Shown here one piece after another: positions 1-7,114 of a stretch of 13,753 bases of DNA (positions are counted from its first letter, which is position 1; each line of letters opens with the position of its first letter). The stretch is from Deltaproteobacteria bacterium (GTDB taxonomy: Bacteria; SAR324; NAC60-12). The position numbers and the translations under genes are program-made. The DNA lies in assembly GCA_003541985.1 (NCBI GenBank), contig DPLM01000228.1:1699-15451 (forward strand), in the 5' to 3' direction. The notes under the pieces are model-generated. The model did not search any database and was not told the origin of the DNA. It worked only from the letters and a program-made list of their open reading frames with translations.

Positions 1-467
1 GTTTGCTTGAGCATCCAGGATACAGAGCCATAGTTGATGATGGATCCACCACCATTTTCCTTCATCTGTGGCAGCACAGCCTGAGCTGTAAAAAAAAAGT
101 GCCGTAGATTTGTAGCCATGCGCTCATCCCAATATTCTGGTGTCACATCTTCAAACTTGTGCCGAGTGTCGTTAGCTGCATTATTAACCAATACTTGGAT
201 TGGACCATGCTGAAGGTAAATTTCACCAATCCAACCTTGTAACTCCTTAATATTTAGTAAATTGATTGCTTTGAAGGTTGGGGGGCTTCCCCCGGTATTT
301 GACAAGTTTTGGCTAAGAACTTGTCCGGCCTCAGCATTCAAATCAACGAAGAACACTTTTGCTTTTTGAGCACAAAACGCCTCAACAATGGCCTTGCCAA
401 TACCACTAGCACCTCCAGTTATAAGTACCCTCTTGCCCGCAAGATCTGAGTAAATTGGGTTAGTCAT
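1..467 (-). CDS. SDR sugar 1-dehydrogenase (D-xylose 1-dehydrogenase-like), 3' end outside window
   Basis: The first 155 residues of a classical short-chain dehydrogenase/reductase are present; the C-terminus lies off the left edge. Visible are the nucleotide-binding TGGASGIG (residues 17-24), an Asp at the end of beta-2 (VDLN, D42) that favours NAD over NADP, an NNAA motif (95-98), Asn120 in TNLRHFFF and the catalytic Ser148 in NYGS. The Tyr-x3-Lys pair would lie just past the edge. From memory, the IYSDLAGKR start, NDTRHKFEDVTPEYWDER, NLRH and GSVSW strongly recall the SDR-type D-xylose 1-dehydrogenase (XylB) of Caulobacter, which oxidises an aldose at C1 to its lactone. Related enzymes act on L-arabinose, L-rhamnose or L-fucose, so the sugar is not settled. 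The ATG at 465-467 has only a weak GGA upstream. It follows the next SDR by 29 nt and is probably co-transcribed with it. Confidence 0.85.
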   Translation of the reverse strand, partial: MTNPIYSDLAGKRVLITGGASGIGKAIVEAFCAQKAKVFFVDLNAEAGQVLSQNLSNTGGSPPTFKAINLLNIKELQGWIGEIYLQHGPIQVLVNNAANDTRHKFEDVTPEYWDERMATNLRHFFFTAQAVLPQMKENGGGSIINYGSVSWMLKQ

Positions 468-496
468 CAATTCCAGAATATTTGAAGTTTAAAATT

Positions 497-1252
497 TCAA
501 TAAGTTGCTCGTCCACCTGAAAGATCAAAGGCAGCTCCGGTCGTGAAAGAATTTTCTTCAGAGGCAATCCAGCAGACCATCGCGGCAATCTCTTCAACTT
601 GAACAAAACGACCCCGTGGAATCTTTGAAAGCATGTACTGAATATGTTCCTCACTAATTTGCTCAAAAATCTTTGTTCGGGCTGCAGCCGGAGTAATGCA
701 ATTAACAGAAATATTTAAATCAGCAGTTTCTTTACCGAGTGATTTGGTCAAGGCAATCACTCCCGCTTTTGATGCAGAATAAGCTGAAGCATTTGGGTTT
801 CCTTCCTTCCCCGCTATGGAGGCGATATTGACAATTCTTCCATAGTTTTGCTGACGCATACTCGTGATCACAGCCCTACAAACATAAAAAGTTCCGGTTA
901 AGTTAATGTTTAAAGTTTTTTCCCATAGAGCCAAATCGTAGTTTTCAATCGTTGCTGTATCCCCTGCTATTCCCGCAGAATTGACCAACACCTCTGCACC
1001 ACCTAATTTTTCTTTCGTGGAATCCCAGGCACTGTTGACAGAATCCAGATTAGATACATTGACTTGGATTGGTACAACTTTCCCTTCGGGATATTCAGAC
1101 GCAACTGTTTCTGCAAGGCTCACATCCATATCCCAAATTGCAACCTTCGCACTTCCTGTAACGAGCCGATCAACAATTGCTCGGCCAATCCCTTGGGCAC
1201 CACCAGTCACAATCGCCCGTTGGTTCGTAAAATCATAATGGTTCCTCGCCAT
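497..1252 (-). CDS. SDR oxidoreductase, likely sugar-acid dehydrogenase (2-keto-3-deoxy-aldonate type)
   Basis: This is a complete 251-residue classical SDR: TGGAQGIG at 16-23, Asp41 after beta-2 (IWDMD, pointing to NAD), NSAG at 91-94, Asn117, Ser145, Tyr158 and Lys162, so the Asn-Ser-Tyr-Lys tetrad is intact. The stretch GKEGNPNASAYSASKAG, the TPAA segment and the end DLSGGRATY recall SDRs annotated as 3-oxoacyl-ACP reductase or gluconate 5-dehydrogenase-like, which include 2-keto-3-deoxy-L-rhamnonate and -fuconate dehydrogenases. Its place beside a sugar 1-dehydrogenase-like gene, away from fatty-acid synthesis genes, favours the sugar-acid role, but this is inference. The ATG is preceded by AGGAG (complement of 1258-1262) with a 5-nt spacer. 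It is first in a leftward unit that diverges from the hydroxyacid dehydrogenase gene. Confidence 0.9.
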   Translation of the reverse strand: MARNHYDFTNQRAIVTGGAQGIGRAIVDRLVTGSAKVAIWDMDVSLAETVASEYPEGKVVPIQVNVSNLDSVNSAWDSTKEKLGGAEVLVNSAGIAGDTATIENYDLALWEKTLNINLTGTFYVCRAVITSMRQQNYGRIVNIASIAGKEGNPNASAYSASKAGVIALTKSLGKETADLNISVNCITPAAARTKIFEQISEEHIQYMLSKIPRGRFVQVEEIAAMVCWIASEENSFTTGAAFDLSGGRATY

Positions 1253-1332
1253 AAATACTCCTATTGGATAAGATTCAGATTTGAGCCCTCAATTCGCCTC
1301 AAGGGGCACTGAAACGAAGTTGAATGAGGACT

Positions 1333-1352
1333 TGGCAAGATTTAATTTGCCA
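1333..1352. promoter_or_regulatory. Candidate operator: TGGCAA-N8-TTGCCA inverted repeat
   Basis: A perfect 6-bp inverted repeat (TGGCAA at 1333-1338, TTGCCA at 1347-1352) with an AT-rich 8-bp centre spans 20 bp in the divergent promoter region. It lies about 80 bp upstream of the leftward SDR and 127 bp upstream of the rightward dehydrogenase. Its right half, extended to TTAATTTGCCAT (1342-1353), recurs exactly in the leader of the binding-protein gene (12461-12472, other strand). The geometry fits a dimeric repressor or activator; the protein is unknown. Confidence 0.45.
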
Positions 1353-1392
1353 TGTATGTTTTCGAATTTAATAAAATTTCAAATCATAAAAT

Positions 1393-1411
1393 ATTTAAGC
1401 ATCTCTTAAAT
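1393..1411. repeat. Inverted repeat ATTTAAG-N5-CTTAAAT
   Basis: Perfect 7-bp arms (1393-1399 and 1405-1411) are separated by CATCT. The repeat sits in the AT-rich part of the divergent intergenic region, 69 bp before the ATG at 1480. It could be a second regulator site, but AT-rich arms arise by chance more easily than the TGGCAA repeat. Confidence 0.3.
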
Positions 1412-1479
1412 CCAAGATTCTGCAAGCCATCAAAAGAATCTATGAGTAGCAGAATATAATTCAGACTGTAAAGGAAACC

Positions 1480-2508
1480 ATGAGTTCGTTTCGCGTATTG
1501 AGCCCTGACTTTCAATATACCGATGGAGGTATAATTGAGAGAGAAGTAGCTACAAGCAATCTAATTCTTGACCTGTATCAATGTCATCAAGAAGTCTCTT
1601 CGGAAAGTCTTTCAAAATATTTTGGACTACTAGTGTACCACATTGCAAAAATCGATGACTGCTACATGGATCAACTAATTAACTGCCGTATAATTGTTCG
1701 CTGTGGAGTGGGTTTTGACAATGTAGATCTAAAAGCAGCAGCGTGTAGAGGAATTGCTGTTTGTAATACTCCAGACTACGGAACCGGCGAGATTGCTGAT
1801 CATACGATTGGTATGATTCTCTCGTTGGAACGGCAATTCGTTTCTTATCATAACCTTTTAAAAAATGACCCACTCACAAACTTCAGCCACTTGGGAGCCC
1901 CCCCTGGAAGAAGGCTCCGAGGAAGAAGTATCGGATTGTTGGGCATGGGACGGATAGGCACTGCAACCGCGCTAAGAGCCAAAGCCTTTGGAATGCGAGT
2001 GGTGATTTATGACCCCTATCTGCCGAGGGGACAGGAAATTGCGGTCGGAGTTGAGAGGGTTGAAAGCCTTGAAGAACTATGTCGCCAGGTCAATATCCTA
2101 AGCATCCACACACCTCTGACTGAAGAAACTCAGGGAATAATCAATGAGAAGTTGCTAAGATTATTGCCAAAAGACTCGATTCTGATCAACACAGCGAGGG
2201 GGCCAATTCTGGATTTAGATGGTGTTTATAATGTCCTCAAAGATGGCTCTCTACGTGCGGCAGCAATCGACGTTTTTCCAACCGAGCCCCCAGACCCGAT
2301 GCCAAAATTATTAAAGGCTCTTCAGAACAACGAAACTTGGCTTCAACAACGACTTCTTGTCACTCCTCATACGGCTTGGTACAGCGTTGATAGTGCGCTA
2401 GACCTCAGACGAAAATCTGTAGAAACGGTTCTGCAGTATCTCAGAGATGACAAGTTGAGAAACTGTGTGAATGCACACCTTCTCCAGACAGGGCAATTCT
2501 TCCGCTGA
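1480..2508 (+). CDS. D-isomer-specific 2-hydroxyacid dehydrogenase, CtBP-like
   Basis: This 342-residue cytosolic NAD-dependent dehydrogenase would interconvert a 2-keto acid and a D-2-hydroxy acid. The substrate-domain motif RCGVGFDNVD (74-83) and PDYGTGEIADHT (98-109) match the C-terminal-binding-protein-like branch of the family. The Rossmann motif GMGRIG is at 155-160 with Asp178 (YDP) as the NAD-ribose acid. The catalytic trio is complete: Arg240 in NTARGP, Glu269 in FPTEPP and His297 in TPHTAW. The ATG at 1480 has AAGGA at 1471-1475. It opens the rightward gene block and ends 44 nt before the next SDR. In a sugar-acid pathway it could reduce or oxidise a keto-acid end product such as glyoxylate, pyruvate or a longer aldonate; the substrate is not visible. 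Confidence 0.93.
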   Translation: MSSFRVLSPDFQYTDGGIIEREVATSNLILDLYQCHQEVSSESLSKYFGLLVYHIAKIDDCYMDQLINCRIIVRCGVGFDNVDLKAAACRGIAVCNTPDYGTGEIADHTIGMILSLERQFVSYHNLLKNDPLTNFSHLGAPPGRRLRGRSIGLLGMGRIGTATALRAKAFGMRVVIYDPYLPRGQEIAVGVERVESLEELCRQVNILSIHTPLTEETQGIINEKLLRLLPKDSILINTARGPILDLDGVYNVLKDGSLRAAAIDVFPTEPPDPMPKLLKALQNNETWLQQRLLVTPHTAWYSVDSALDLRRKSVETVLQYLRDDKLRNCVNAHLLQTGQFFR

Positions 2509-2552
2509 AATCTTGTTTCATCATTTTTAACGAACTTTATTGCAGGTAAAAC

Positions 2553-3305
2553 ATGTCTTCGAATAATAGTACCAAAGTTGCCATCATTACTGGGGCCGGA
2601 ACCGGTGTTGGACGCTCAGTCGCTCAACGATTTTTAACCGATGGTTACAAAGTTGCCCTTCTCGGCAGACGTCAGGTGCTTCTGGATGAAACAGCAGCAG
2701 GGGCTGAAAATGCTCTCGTTCTAGCCTGTGATATAAGTCAACCCGAAGCTGTTGACGTCGCGTTTACAAATGTTGTTAACAAGTGGGGTCGAATTGATGT
2801 CCTTTTCAATAATGCTGGAATGGGAAGCCCATCAAGAACGATTGATGAAACCCCAATCGAGGAATGGCTCAAAGTCGTTGATGTCAATTTGACAGGTTCC
2901 TTCCTCTGTGCAAGGGCAGCGTTTGCACGAATGAGACGTCAAAATCCACAAGGTGGTCGCATCATCAACAACGGTTCCATATCAGCCTATGTTCCTCGAC
3001 CTGGCTCTGCGCCCTACACTGCAACAAAACACGCAATTACAGGGTTAACTCGATCACTTTCCTTGGATGGTCGTCCTTTCAACATTGCTTGCGGACAGGT
3101 TGATATTGGAAACGCTGCAACTCCAATGACTGACCGGATGGCAACAGGCGTACCTCAGGCTGATGGTAGTGTTCGGATTGAGCCCAGAATGGACGTTGAA
3201 AATGTGGTGACAACCGTTCTGTACATGGCAGAATTGCCCTTGGAAGCAAATGTACAGTTTGTCACTGTGATGGCCACTAAGATGCCGTTCATTGGTCGTG
3301 GATAA
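2553..3305 (+). CDS. SDR family oxidoreductase (probably NADP-preferring)
   Basis: This is a complete 250-residue classical SDR with TGAGTGVG (13-20), NNAG (86-89), Asn112, Ser142, Tyr155 and Lys159. Residues Arg39-Arg40 follow beta-2 (LLGRR) in place of the Asp seen in the SDR at 497-1252, which suggests NADP(H). The C-terminal ATKMPFIGRG recurs in a group of uncharacterised proteobacterial SDRs, as far as I recall. The region after the active site (CGQVDIGNAATPMTDRM) departs from the usual VNCIAPG lid, so the substrate pocket is probably unlike that of FabG. The ATG has AGG at 2544-2546 with a 6-nt spacer. The substrate is unknown; presumably it oxidises or reduces a hydroxyl of the pathway sugar. 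Confidence 0.9.
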   Translation: MSSNNSTKVAIITGAGTGVGRSVAQRFLTDGYKVALLGRRQVLLDETAAGAENALVLACDISQPEAVDVAFTNVVNKWGRIDVLFNNAGMGSPSRTIDETPIEEWLKVVDVNLTGSFLCARAAFARMRRQNPQGGRIINNGSISAYVPRPGSAPYTATKHAITGLTRSLSLDGRPFNIACGQVDIGNAATPMTDRMATGVPQADGSVRIEPRMDVENVVTTVLYMAELPLEANVQFVTVMATKMPFIGRG

Positions 3306-3351
3306 ACAATACTTAAAATTTTGAAGATAAATATCAATTAAGGAAATCTTG

Positions 3352-4098
3352 ATGAACAAAGTCATGTTGGTCACAGGGGGAAGCAGAGGAATTGGTGCCG
3401 CAACAGTCCGTCTGGGGGCGAAGCGAGGCTATGCAGTCGCGATCAATTACCAGAAACGAGCAGATTTTGCGCAAAACTTGATGGATGAAATTAATGATGG
3501 AGGTGGAAAGGCGATCATTATTCAAGCGAATGTGAGCGTAGAAACAGAGATTATTGAGATGTTCAATCAGGTAGACTGCCAATTGGGGACACTGAATGCC
3601 TTTGTCAACAACGCCGGAATCCTCCAACCTCCAAGACCACTTGTTGAAATGACAAAGGAGCGTTTGCAGGAACTTTTTGATGTGAATATTCTTGGGGCAG
3701 TTCTATCTGCCCGAGAAGCTGTCAAAAGAATGTCCACTCGATTGGGTGGTTCTGGAGGAGCTATCGTTAATCTTTCGTCCGCAGCAGCTAAGATGGGAGG
3801 TCCTAACTCATTTCTGGATTATGCGGCCAGCAAAGGAGCTATCGATACTTTCACACATGGCTTGGGTCAGGAAGTCGCAAATGAGGGAATCCGAGTCAAT
3901 GGAATCCGTCCGGGGCTAATTTATACCGATATTCACGCAAGTTTGGGTGACCCAGATCGTGTGAAACGATTAGAAACCGTTGTTCCAATGAAACGAGGTG
4001 GGCTTCCTGAGGAAGTTGCTGAGGCAATCATCTGGTTATTATCCCCTGAAGCCTCCTACGTCACTGCATCCACATTGGATGTCGGAGGTGGACGCTAA
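3352..4098 (+). CDS. SDR oxidoreductase, YgfF-like
   Basis: This 248-residue classical SDR has TGGSRGIG (8-15), NNAG (86-89), Asn112, Ser143, Tyr157 and Lys161. It resembles E. coli YgfF along its length from memory: the YAVAINYQ segment, GGSGGAIVNLSS, DYAASKGAIDT and the PMKRGG / ASYVTAS end. YgfF is usually annotated as a glucose 1-dehydrogenase-like protein, but its substrate is not established. I start at the ATG at 3352 because AGGA at 3341-3344 lies 7 nt upstream; an adjacent in-frame TTG at 3349 would add one residue and sits too close. It is 46 nt downstream of the previous SDR and 46 nt upstream of the aldo/keto reductase, as in one transcript. Confidence 0.92.
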   Translation: MNKVMLVTGGSRGIGAATVRLGAKRGYAVAINYQKRADFAQNLMDEINDGGGKAIIIQANVSVETEIIEMFNQVDCQLGTLNAFVNNAGILQPPRPLVEMTKERLQELFDVNILGAVLSAREAVKRMSTRLGGSGGAIVNLSSAAAKMGGPNSFLDYAASKGAIDTFTHGLGQEVANEGIRVNGIRPGLIYTDIHASLGDPDRVKRLETVVPMKRGGLPEEVAEAIIWLLSPEASYVTASTLDVGGGR

Positions 4099-4144
4099 TA
4101 GTCGTTAGCAAATAAAAATTTTTCAAAAGCATCAGGAGTACTCG

Positions 4145-5200
4145 ATGAAATATCGTTATCTTGGTAGATCAGGTCTGCTTGTTTCCAGAATCTGTTTAGG
4201 CACGATGACATTTGGAATGACCAACTGGGGCTGTGACCAAAGTCAGGCCTCGCGAATTGTTGATACCTTTGTGGGCGCCGAAGGAAATTTTCTTGACACG
4301 GCGGACATGTACAGTGCCGGCGTTTCAGAGGAAATGACGGGCAAAGCGATCAAATCCCATAATCGTGATGAACTGGTGATTGCCACCAAAGCCTGGTTTC
4401 GAACTTCGGAAGGAGCGAATGGTAGTGGTAGTTCCCGCAAGCACATCTTAGACGCAGTGGAAGCGAGCTTACGTCGATTAGGGACTGATTACATCGACCT
4501 TTACCAAGTCCACGGTCCGGATTGGTTCACTCCCATGGACGAGACGATGCGAACTTTAGATGACCTGGTCCGGCAAGGCAAAGTCCGCTACATCGGCTGC
4601 AGCAACTATTACGCTTGGCAAATGGTCAAAGCCAACTCAATTGCAGAAAAAATGAACCTAGAGAAGTTCATCAGCGCTCAGCACATGTATAATCTTGTAC
4701 GCCGTGATATTGAACGCGAAATTCTCCCAGCCTGTGCCGATCAGGGATTAGGGATGCTTTGCTGGAGCCCACTAGCTAGCGGATTTTTAAGCGGCAAATA
4801 CCAAAGGGGAGGTGACATCCCAGAAGGATCAAGAATCTCTTTCCGTAAAAATGTTGATATTCCAAGATATTTCCATGACCACGCCTTTGATATCGTGGAA
4901 ACACTATTAAAGTTGGGTGAAGTAACTGGGAAGCCTCCAAGCCAGCTTTCTACAGCTTGGCTCCTTCGAGATCATAGAGTTACATCTGTCATCTCAGGTC
5001 CTAAAACGGTCTCCCAGATTGAAGATGTTTTAGCAGTCGCAGATTGGGATCTCGAACTGGATCACTGGAATCAATTGGAGGAAGTTTCCAACTTCAAGCA
5101 TGGATATCCGTTGGAGTGGATTGACCAAAACTATGGAAATATTGGTGGATTGGAAGAATTCCCCCCTGCCCACCATCGCCTAGTCCAAGATCGTAACTAA
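4145..5200 (+). CDS. Aldo/keto reductase
   Basis: This 351-residue NADPH-dependent oxidoreductase with a TIM-barrel fold reduces aldehydes or ketones, or oxidises sugars. The catalytic tetrad is complete: Asp51 and Tyr56 in DTADMYS, Lys82 in ATKAW and His123 in QVHGPD. The family N-terminus MKYRYLGRSGLLVS, the SNYYAWQ segment (153-159), SPLASGFLSGKY (208-219) and the C-terminal cofactor motif SGPKTVSQIEDVL (284-296) are all present. It looks like the broad bacterial group that includes E. coli YajO. AGGAG at 4134-4138 with a 6-nt spacer supports the ATG. A 62-nt gap to the next gene shows no terminator. In this locus it may interconvert a keto-sugar and a polyol; the substrate is unproven. 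Confidence 0.94.
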   Translation: MKYRYLGRSGLLVSRICLGTMTFGMTNWGCDQSQASRIVDTFVGAEGNFLDTADMYSAGVSEEMTGKAIKSHNRDELVIATKAWFRTSEGANGSGSSRKHILDAVEASLRRLGTDYIDLYQVHGPDWFTPMDETMRTLDDLVRQGKVRYIGCSNYYAWQMVKANSIAEKMNLEKFISAQHMYNLVRRDIEREILPACADQGLGMLCWSPLASGFLSGKYQRGGDIPEGSRISFRKNVDIPRYFHDHAFDIVETLLKLGEVTGKPPSQLSTAWLLRDHRVTSVISGPKTVSQIEDVLAVADWDLELDHWNQLEEVSNFKHGYPLEWIDQNYGNIGGLEEFPPAHHRLVQDRN

Positions 5201-5262
5201 TCTTATCTCAGCAGCCTAATGTTTTGTTACAGAAAGATTTTTCAATCTACTGGATGAACATG

Positions 5263-6252
5263 ATGAATTCTTCTTGGCCACTTTTCAAACTGGGACTCAA
5301 TCCTTACGGGATGACTTATTACCTTGGGTTACAAGGCCGTGGTACTACAAGGCAAAATCCAAATGGGACAGGTTTGGAAGGGTTTTTAAAAATTGCCGAA
5401 GAACTGGGTGCCAAGTCTTTGGAAATCTTTGATCCCTGGTTGTATGAATTTTCTGGTGATGATTTCCAAAGTTTGAAGGCTCGCTTAGATCGGCAGGGAA
5501 TAATTCCAGTCATTTCAGGGGGCTTTATTCTTGAGGAAACAGGACATGTTTTTAAGTCTGCGCGACTTCTAAAAGCAAAAACGATCCGCTTTGCACTGAC
5601 TGACGTTCTATGTGGTGGAAGAGCCTTTCGAACTGAATGGAATGAGCTTCGCCAAGCCGTTCGGAGAAAAATCCTTGAATTTGGCAAAACCGCCGATGAT
5701 GCAGGTCTGATTATTGCCATCGAGAATCATCAGGATTTTACATCAGCAGAATTAGTAGAATTCTGCAATATGACACAAGGGGTTGGAATTACTTACGACA
5801 CAGGGAACTCCTTTCCAGTAGCTGAATCACCAAATCAGTTTACTAAGACTGTTGCGCCTTACGTTAGACATCTTCAGCTCAAGGACTATCGGGTGCAGTT
5901 CACCAATGAAGGCTTTCGACTGGTTCGCTGTACGATTGGAGAGGGATCTGTACCATTTGATGAACTTTTCGAAGAAATTGGTAAACACCAAAATCAACTA
6001 ACTGCTGTGCTGGAACCAGGAGCCCTTGAGGCTCGACACGTTAAGCTCTTTAGAGAGGATTGGTGGCAGGGCTATCCAGCAAAATCTGCAGCTGAGCTTG
6101 CAGCATGTCTGTTAGCAGCTCAGAAAAACCAACTAGCCAAGACAGAAGACTACCGTACGCCGTGGGAAAAAAATGAGGACAGTAAGCTTGTGGATTATGA
6201 ACTCCGAATGTACCGAAAAAGTTTTGCAAATATGAAAAAACTAGGAATTTAA
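5263..6252 (+). CDS. Xylose-isomerase-like TIM-barrel sugar isomerase/epimerase
   Basis: This protein of about 329 residues belongs to the AP-endonuclease-2 / xylose-isomerase-like family, whose members isomerise or epimerise sugars and keto-sugars using a divalent metal. Likely metal ligands in order are Glu154 (IENHQD), Asp179 (TYDTGN), His203 (RHLQLKD) and Glu251 (VLEPG). Lys207 and a tryptophan-rich REDWWQGYP segment (264-272) may line the pocket. The family usually runs about 260-300 residues; the extra length is a charged C-terminal tail after about 290. In-frame ATGs lie at 5254, 5260 and 5263. I chose 5263 because GGA at 5252-5254 is 8 nt upstream; 5260 is almost as good. The upstream in-frame TTG at 5224 has no ribosome site. 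The stop abuts the next gene's TTG start. The exact reaction is unknown. Confidence 0.85.
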   Translation: MNSSWPLFKLGLNPYGMTYYLGLQGRGTTRQNPNGTGLEGFLKIAEELGAKSLEIFDPWLYEFSGDDFQSLKARLDRQGIIPVISGGFILEETGHVFKSARLLKAKTIRFALTDVLCGGRAFRTEWNELRQAVRRKILEFGKTADDAGLIIAIENHQDFTSAELVEFCNMTQGVGITYDTGNSFPVAESPNQFTKTVAPYVRHLQLKDYRVQFTNEGFRLVRCTIGEGSVPFDELFEEIGKHQNQLTAVLEPGALEARHVKLFREDWWQGYPAKSAAELAACLLAAQKNQLAKTEDYRTPWEKNEDSKLVDYELRMYRKSFANMKKLGI

Positions 6253-7068
6253 TTGACTGAATTAAGTAGTTTAAAAGGAAAAACTGCCCTCGTTACAGGC
6301 TCAGGTCGAGGACTCGGCAAGGTGATGGCTGAAAGACTAGCTGATCTAGGAGCAAACATTGTTTTGCATGACATCAGCTGGAAAGCCCCTGAAAAATATA
6401 AGGAGGCTAAAAACCTTGGAGAGGTTGCCAAAGAATTTGAAAAAAAAGGTATCAAAGTACTAACAGTGACTGGCAATATCGGAGATGTTCAAGCAGTGGC
6501 TGAAATGTGTACCAAGATTGAAGAAAAATTCTCAAAGGTAGACATATTAATAAATTGTGCCGGTGGTGACATCGGGGCATGTGGTGGCAAACCATCACCC
6601 AACAATGCACTTGATATCTCTATCGAGGATGTACAGGCGCTTATTAACAGCAACTTGGTTGGAACCATAAACGTTTGCAAAGCGTTCATCCCAGCAATGC
6701 GGGATCAGAAATACGGAGTTGTCGTTAATATTGGATCTGTAGCAGGACAACTCGGTGTGTCTGAAGGAGCAATTTACGGAATTCTAAAAGCTTCTGTTAC
6801 ACACTATACTCGTTGCTTGGCCACTGAGCTGAAGCAACATGGAGTTCGTGTAAATTGTGTTGCTCCCGGACCTACGAAGACTGCACGCTTTGAGGCTACA
6901 AGGGTAGTTGATCCAGAGATGATGGATTCCCAAAAAGCTTCCCTTGACCGCTACGGAGAACCCGGCGAGATTGCAAACGCAGTCGCGTTTCTGGTGTCTG
7001 ACCAGGCAAAATTCATTAATGGTCAGGTCCTCTGTGTGGATGGAGGGTTGGTTAACTTTCCTAGTTAG
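6253..7068 (+). CDS. SDR oxidoreductase with an insertion after NCAG; TTG start
   Basis: This 271-residue classical SDR has TGSGRGLG (15-22), Asp40 after beta-2 (LHDIS, NAD-like), NCAG (101-104), Asn134, Ser162, Tyr175 and Lys179. It is about 20 residues longer than its SDR neighbours. One extension follows beta-2 (SWKAPEKYKEAKN) and a Gly/Pro-rich loop follows NCAG (about 105-121, GDIGACGGKPSPNNALD); I recall a subfamily of sugar-cluster SDRs with this loop but not its substrate. The start is TTG at 6253, immediately after the preceding TAA (6250-6252). AGGA at 6243-6246 with a 6-nt spacer supports it, so translation is likely coupled to the isomerase gene. It is followed by 46 nt to the preferred start of the serine hydrolase. 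Confidence 0.9.
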   Translation: MTELSSLKGKTALVTGSGRGLGKVMAERLADLGANIVLHDISWKAPEKYKEAKNLGEVAKEFEKKGIKVLTVTGNIGDVQAVAEMCTKIEEKFSKVDILINCAGGDIGACGGKPSPNNALDISIEDVQALINSNLVGTINVCKAFIPAMRDQKYGVVVNIGSVAGQLGVSEGAIYGILKASVTHYTRCLATELKQHGVRVNCVAPGPTKTARFEATRVVDPEMMDSQKASLDRYGEPGEIANAVAFLVSDQAKFINGQVLCVDGGLVNFPS

Positions 7069-7114
7069 AAATATTTGTTTTTTCGAACCTATCTACGATT
7101 CTTCAAGCAATTCT

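Larger units (their letters stand above)
1253..1479. promoter_or_regulatory. Divergent intergenic control region
   Basis: This 227-bp gene-free stretch between two divergent starts must hold the promoters of both transcription units. It contains two perfect inverted repeats (1333-1352 and 1393-1411, listed separately) and is AT-rich from about 1340 to 1420. A perfect TATAAT at 1455-1460 lies 19 nt before the ATG at 1480 but has no convincing -35 hexamer. For the leftward gene I see no clear -35/-10 pair. No ORF or RNA gene is supported here. Confidence 0.6.

Noticed and set aside
497..1252. Annotation as the fatty-acid FabG 3-oxoacyl-ACP reductase
   Set aside because: General SDR similarity makes this a common label, but no fatty-acid synthesis gene is nearby and the neighbours are sugar enzymes and a sugar importer.
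4118..4128. AAAAATTTTT dyad between the SDR and aldo/keto reductase genes as a terminator
   Set aside because: Only A-T pairs with no loop and no GC stem; it would not form a stable hairpin, and gene spacing suggests a continuous transcript.
5224..5262. TTG at 5224 as start of the TIM-barrel gene
   Set aside because: It has no ribosome site, and the added residues (LQKDFSIYWMNM) do not resemble the family's N-terminus. ATGs at 5260 and 5263 have GGA at a fitting distance.
6944..7114. Upstream extension of the serine hydrolase into the SDR gene
   Set aside because: The frame is open, but this stretch is the out-of-frame shadow of the conserved SDR C-terminus. Family similarity begins only around LDLQRLNQL (from about 7127).
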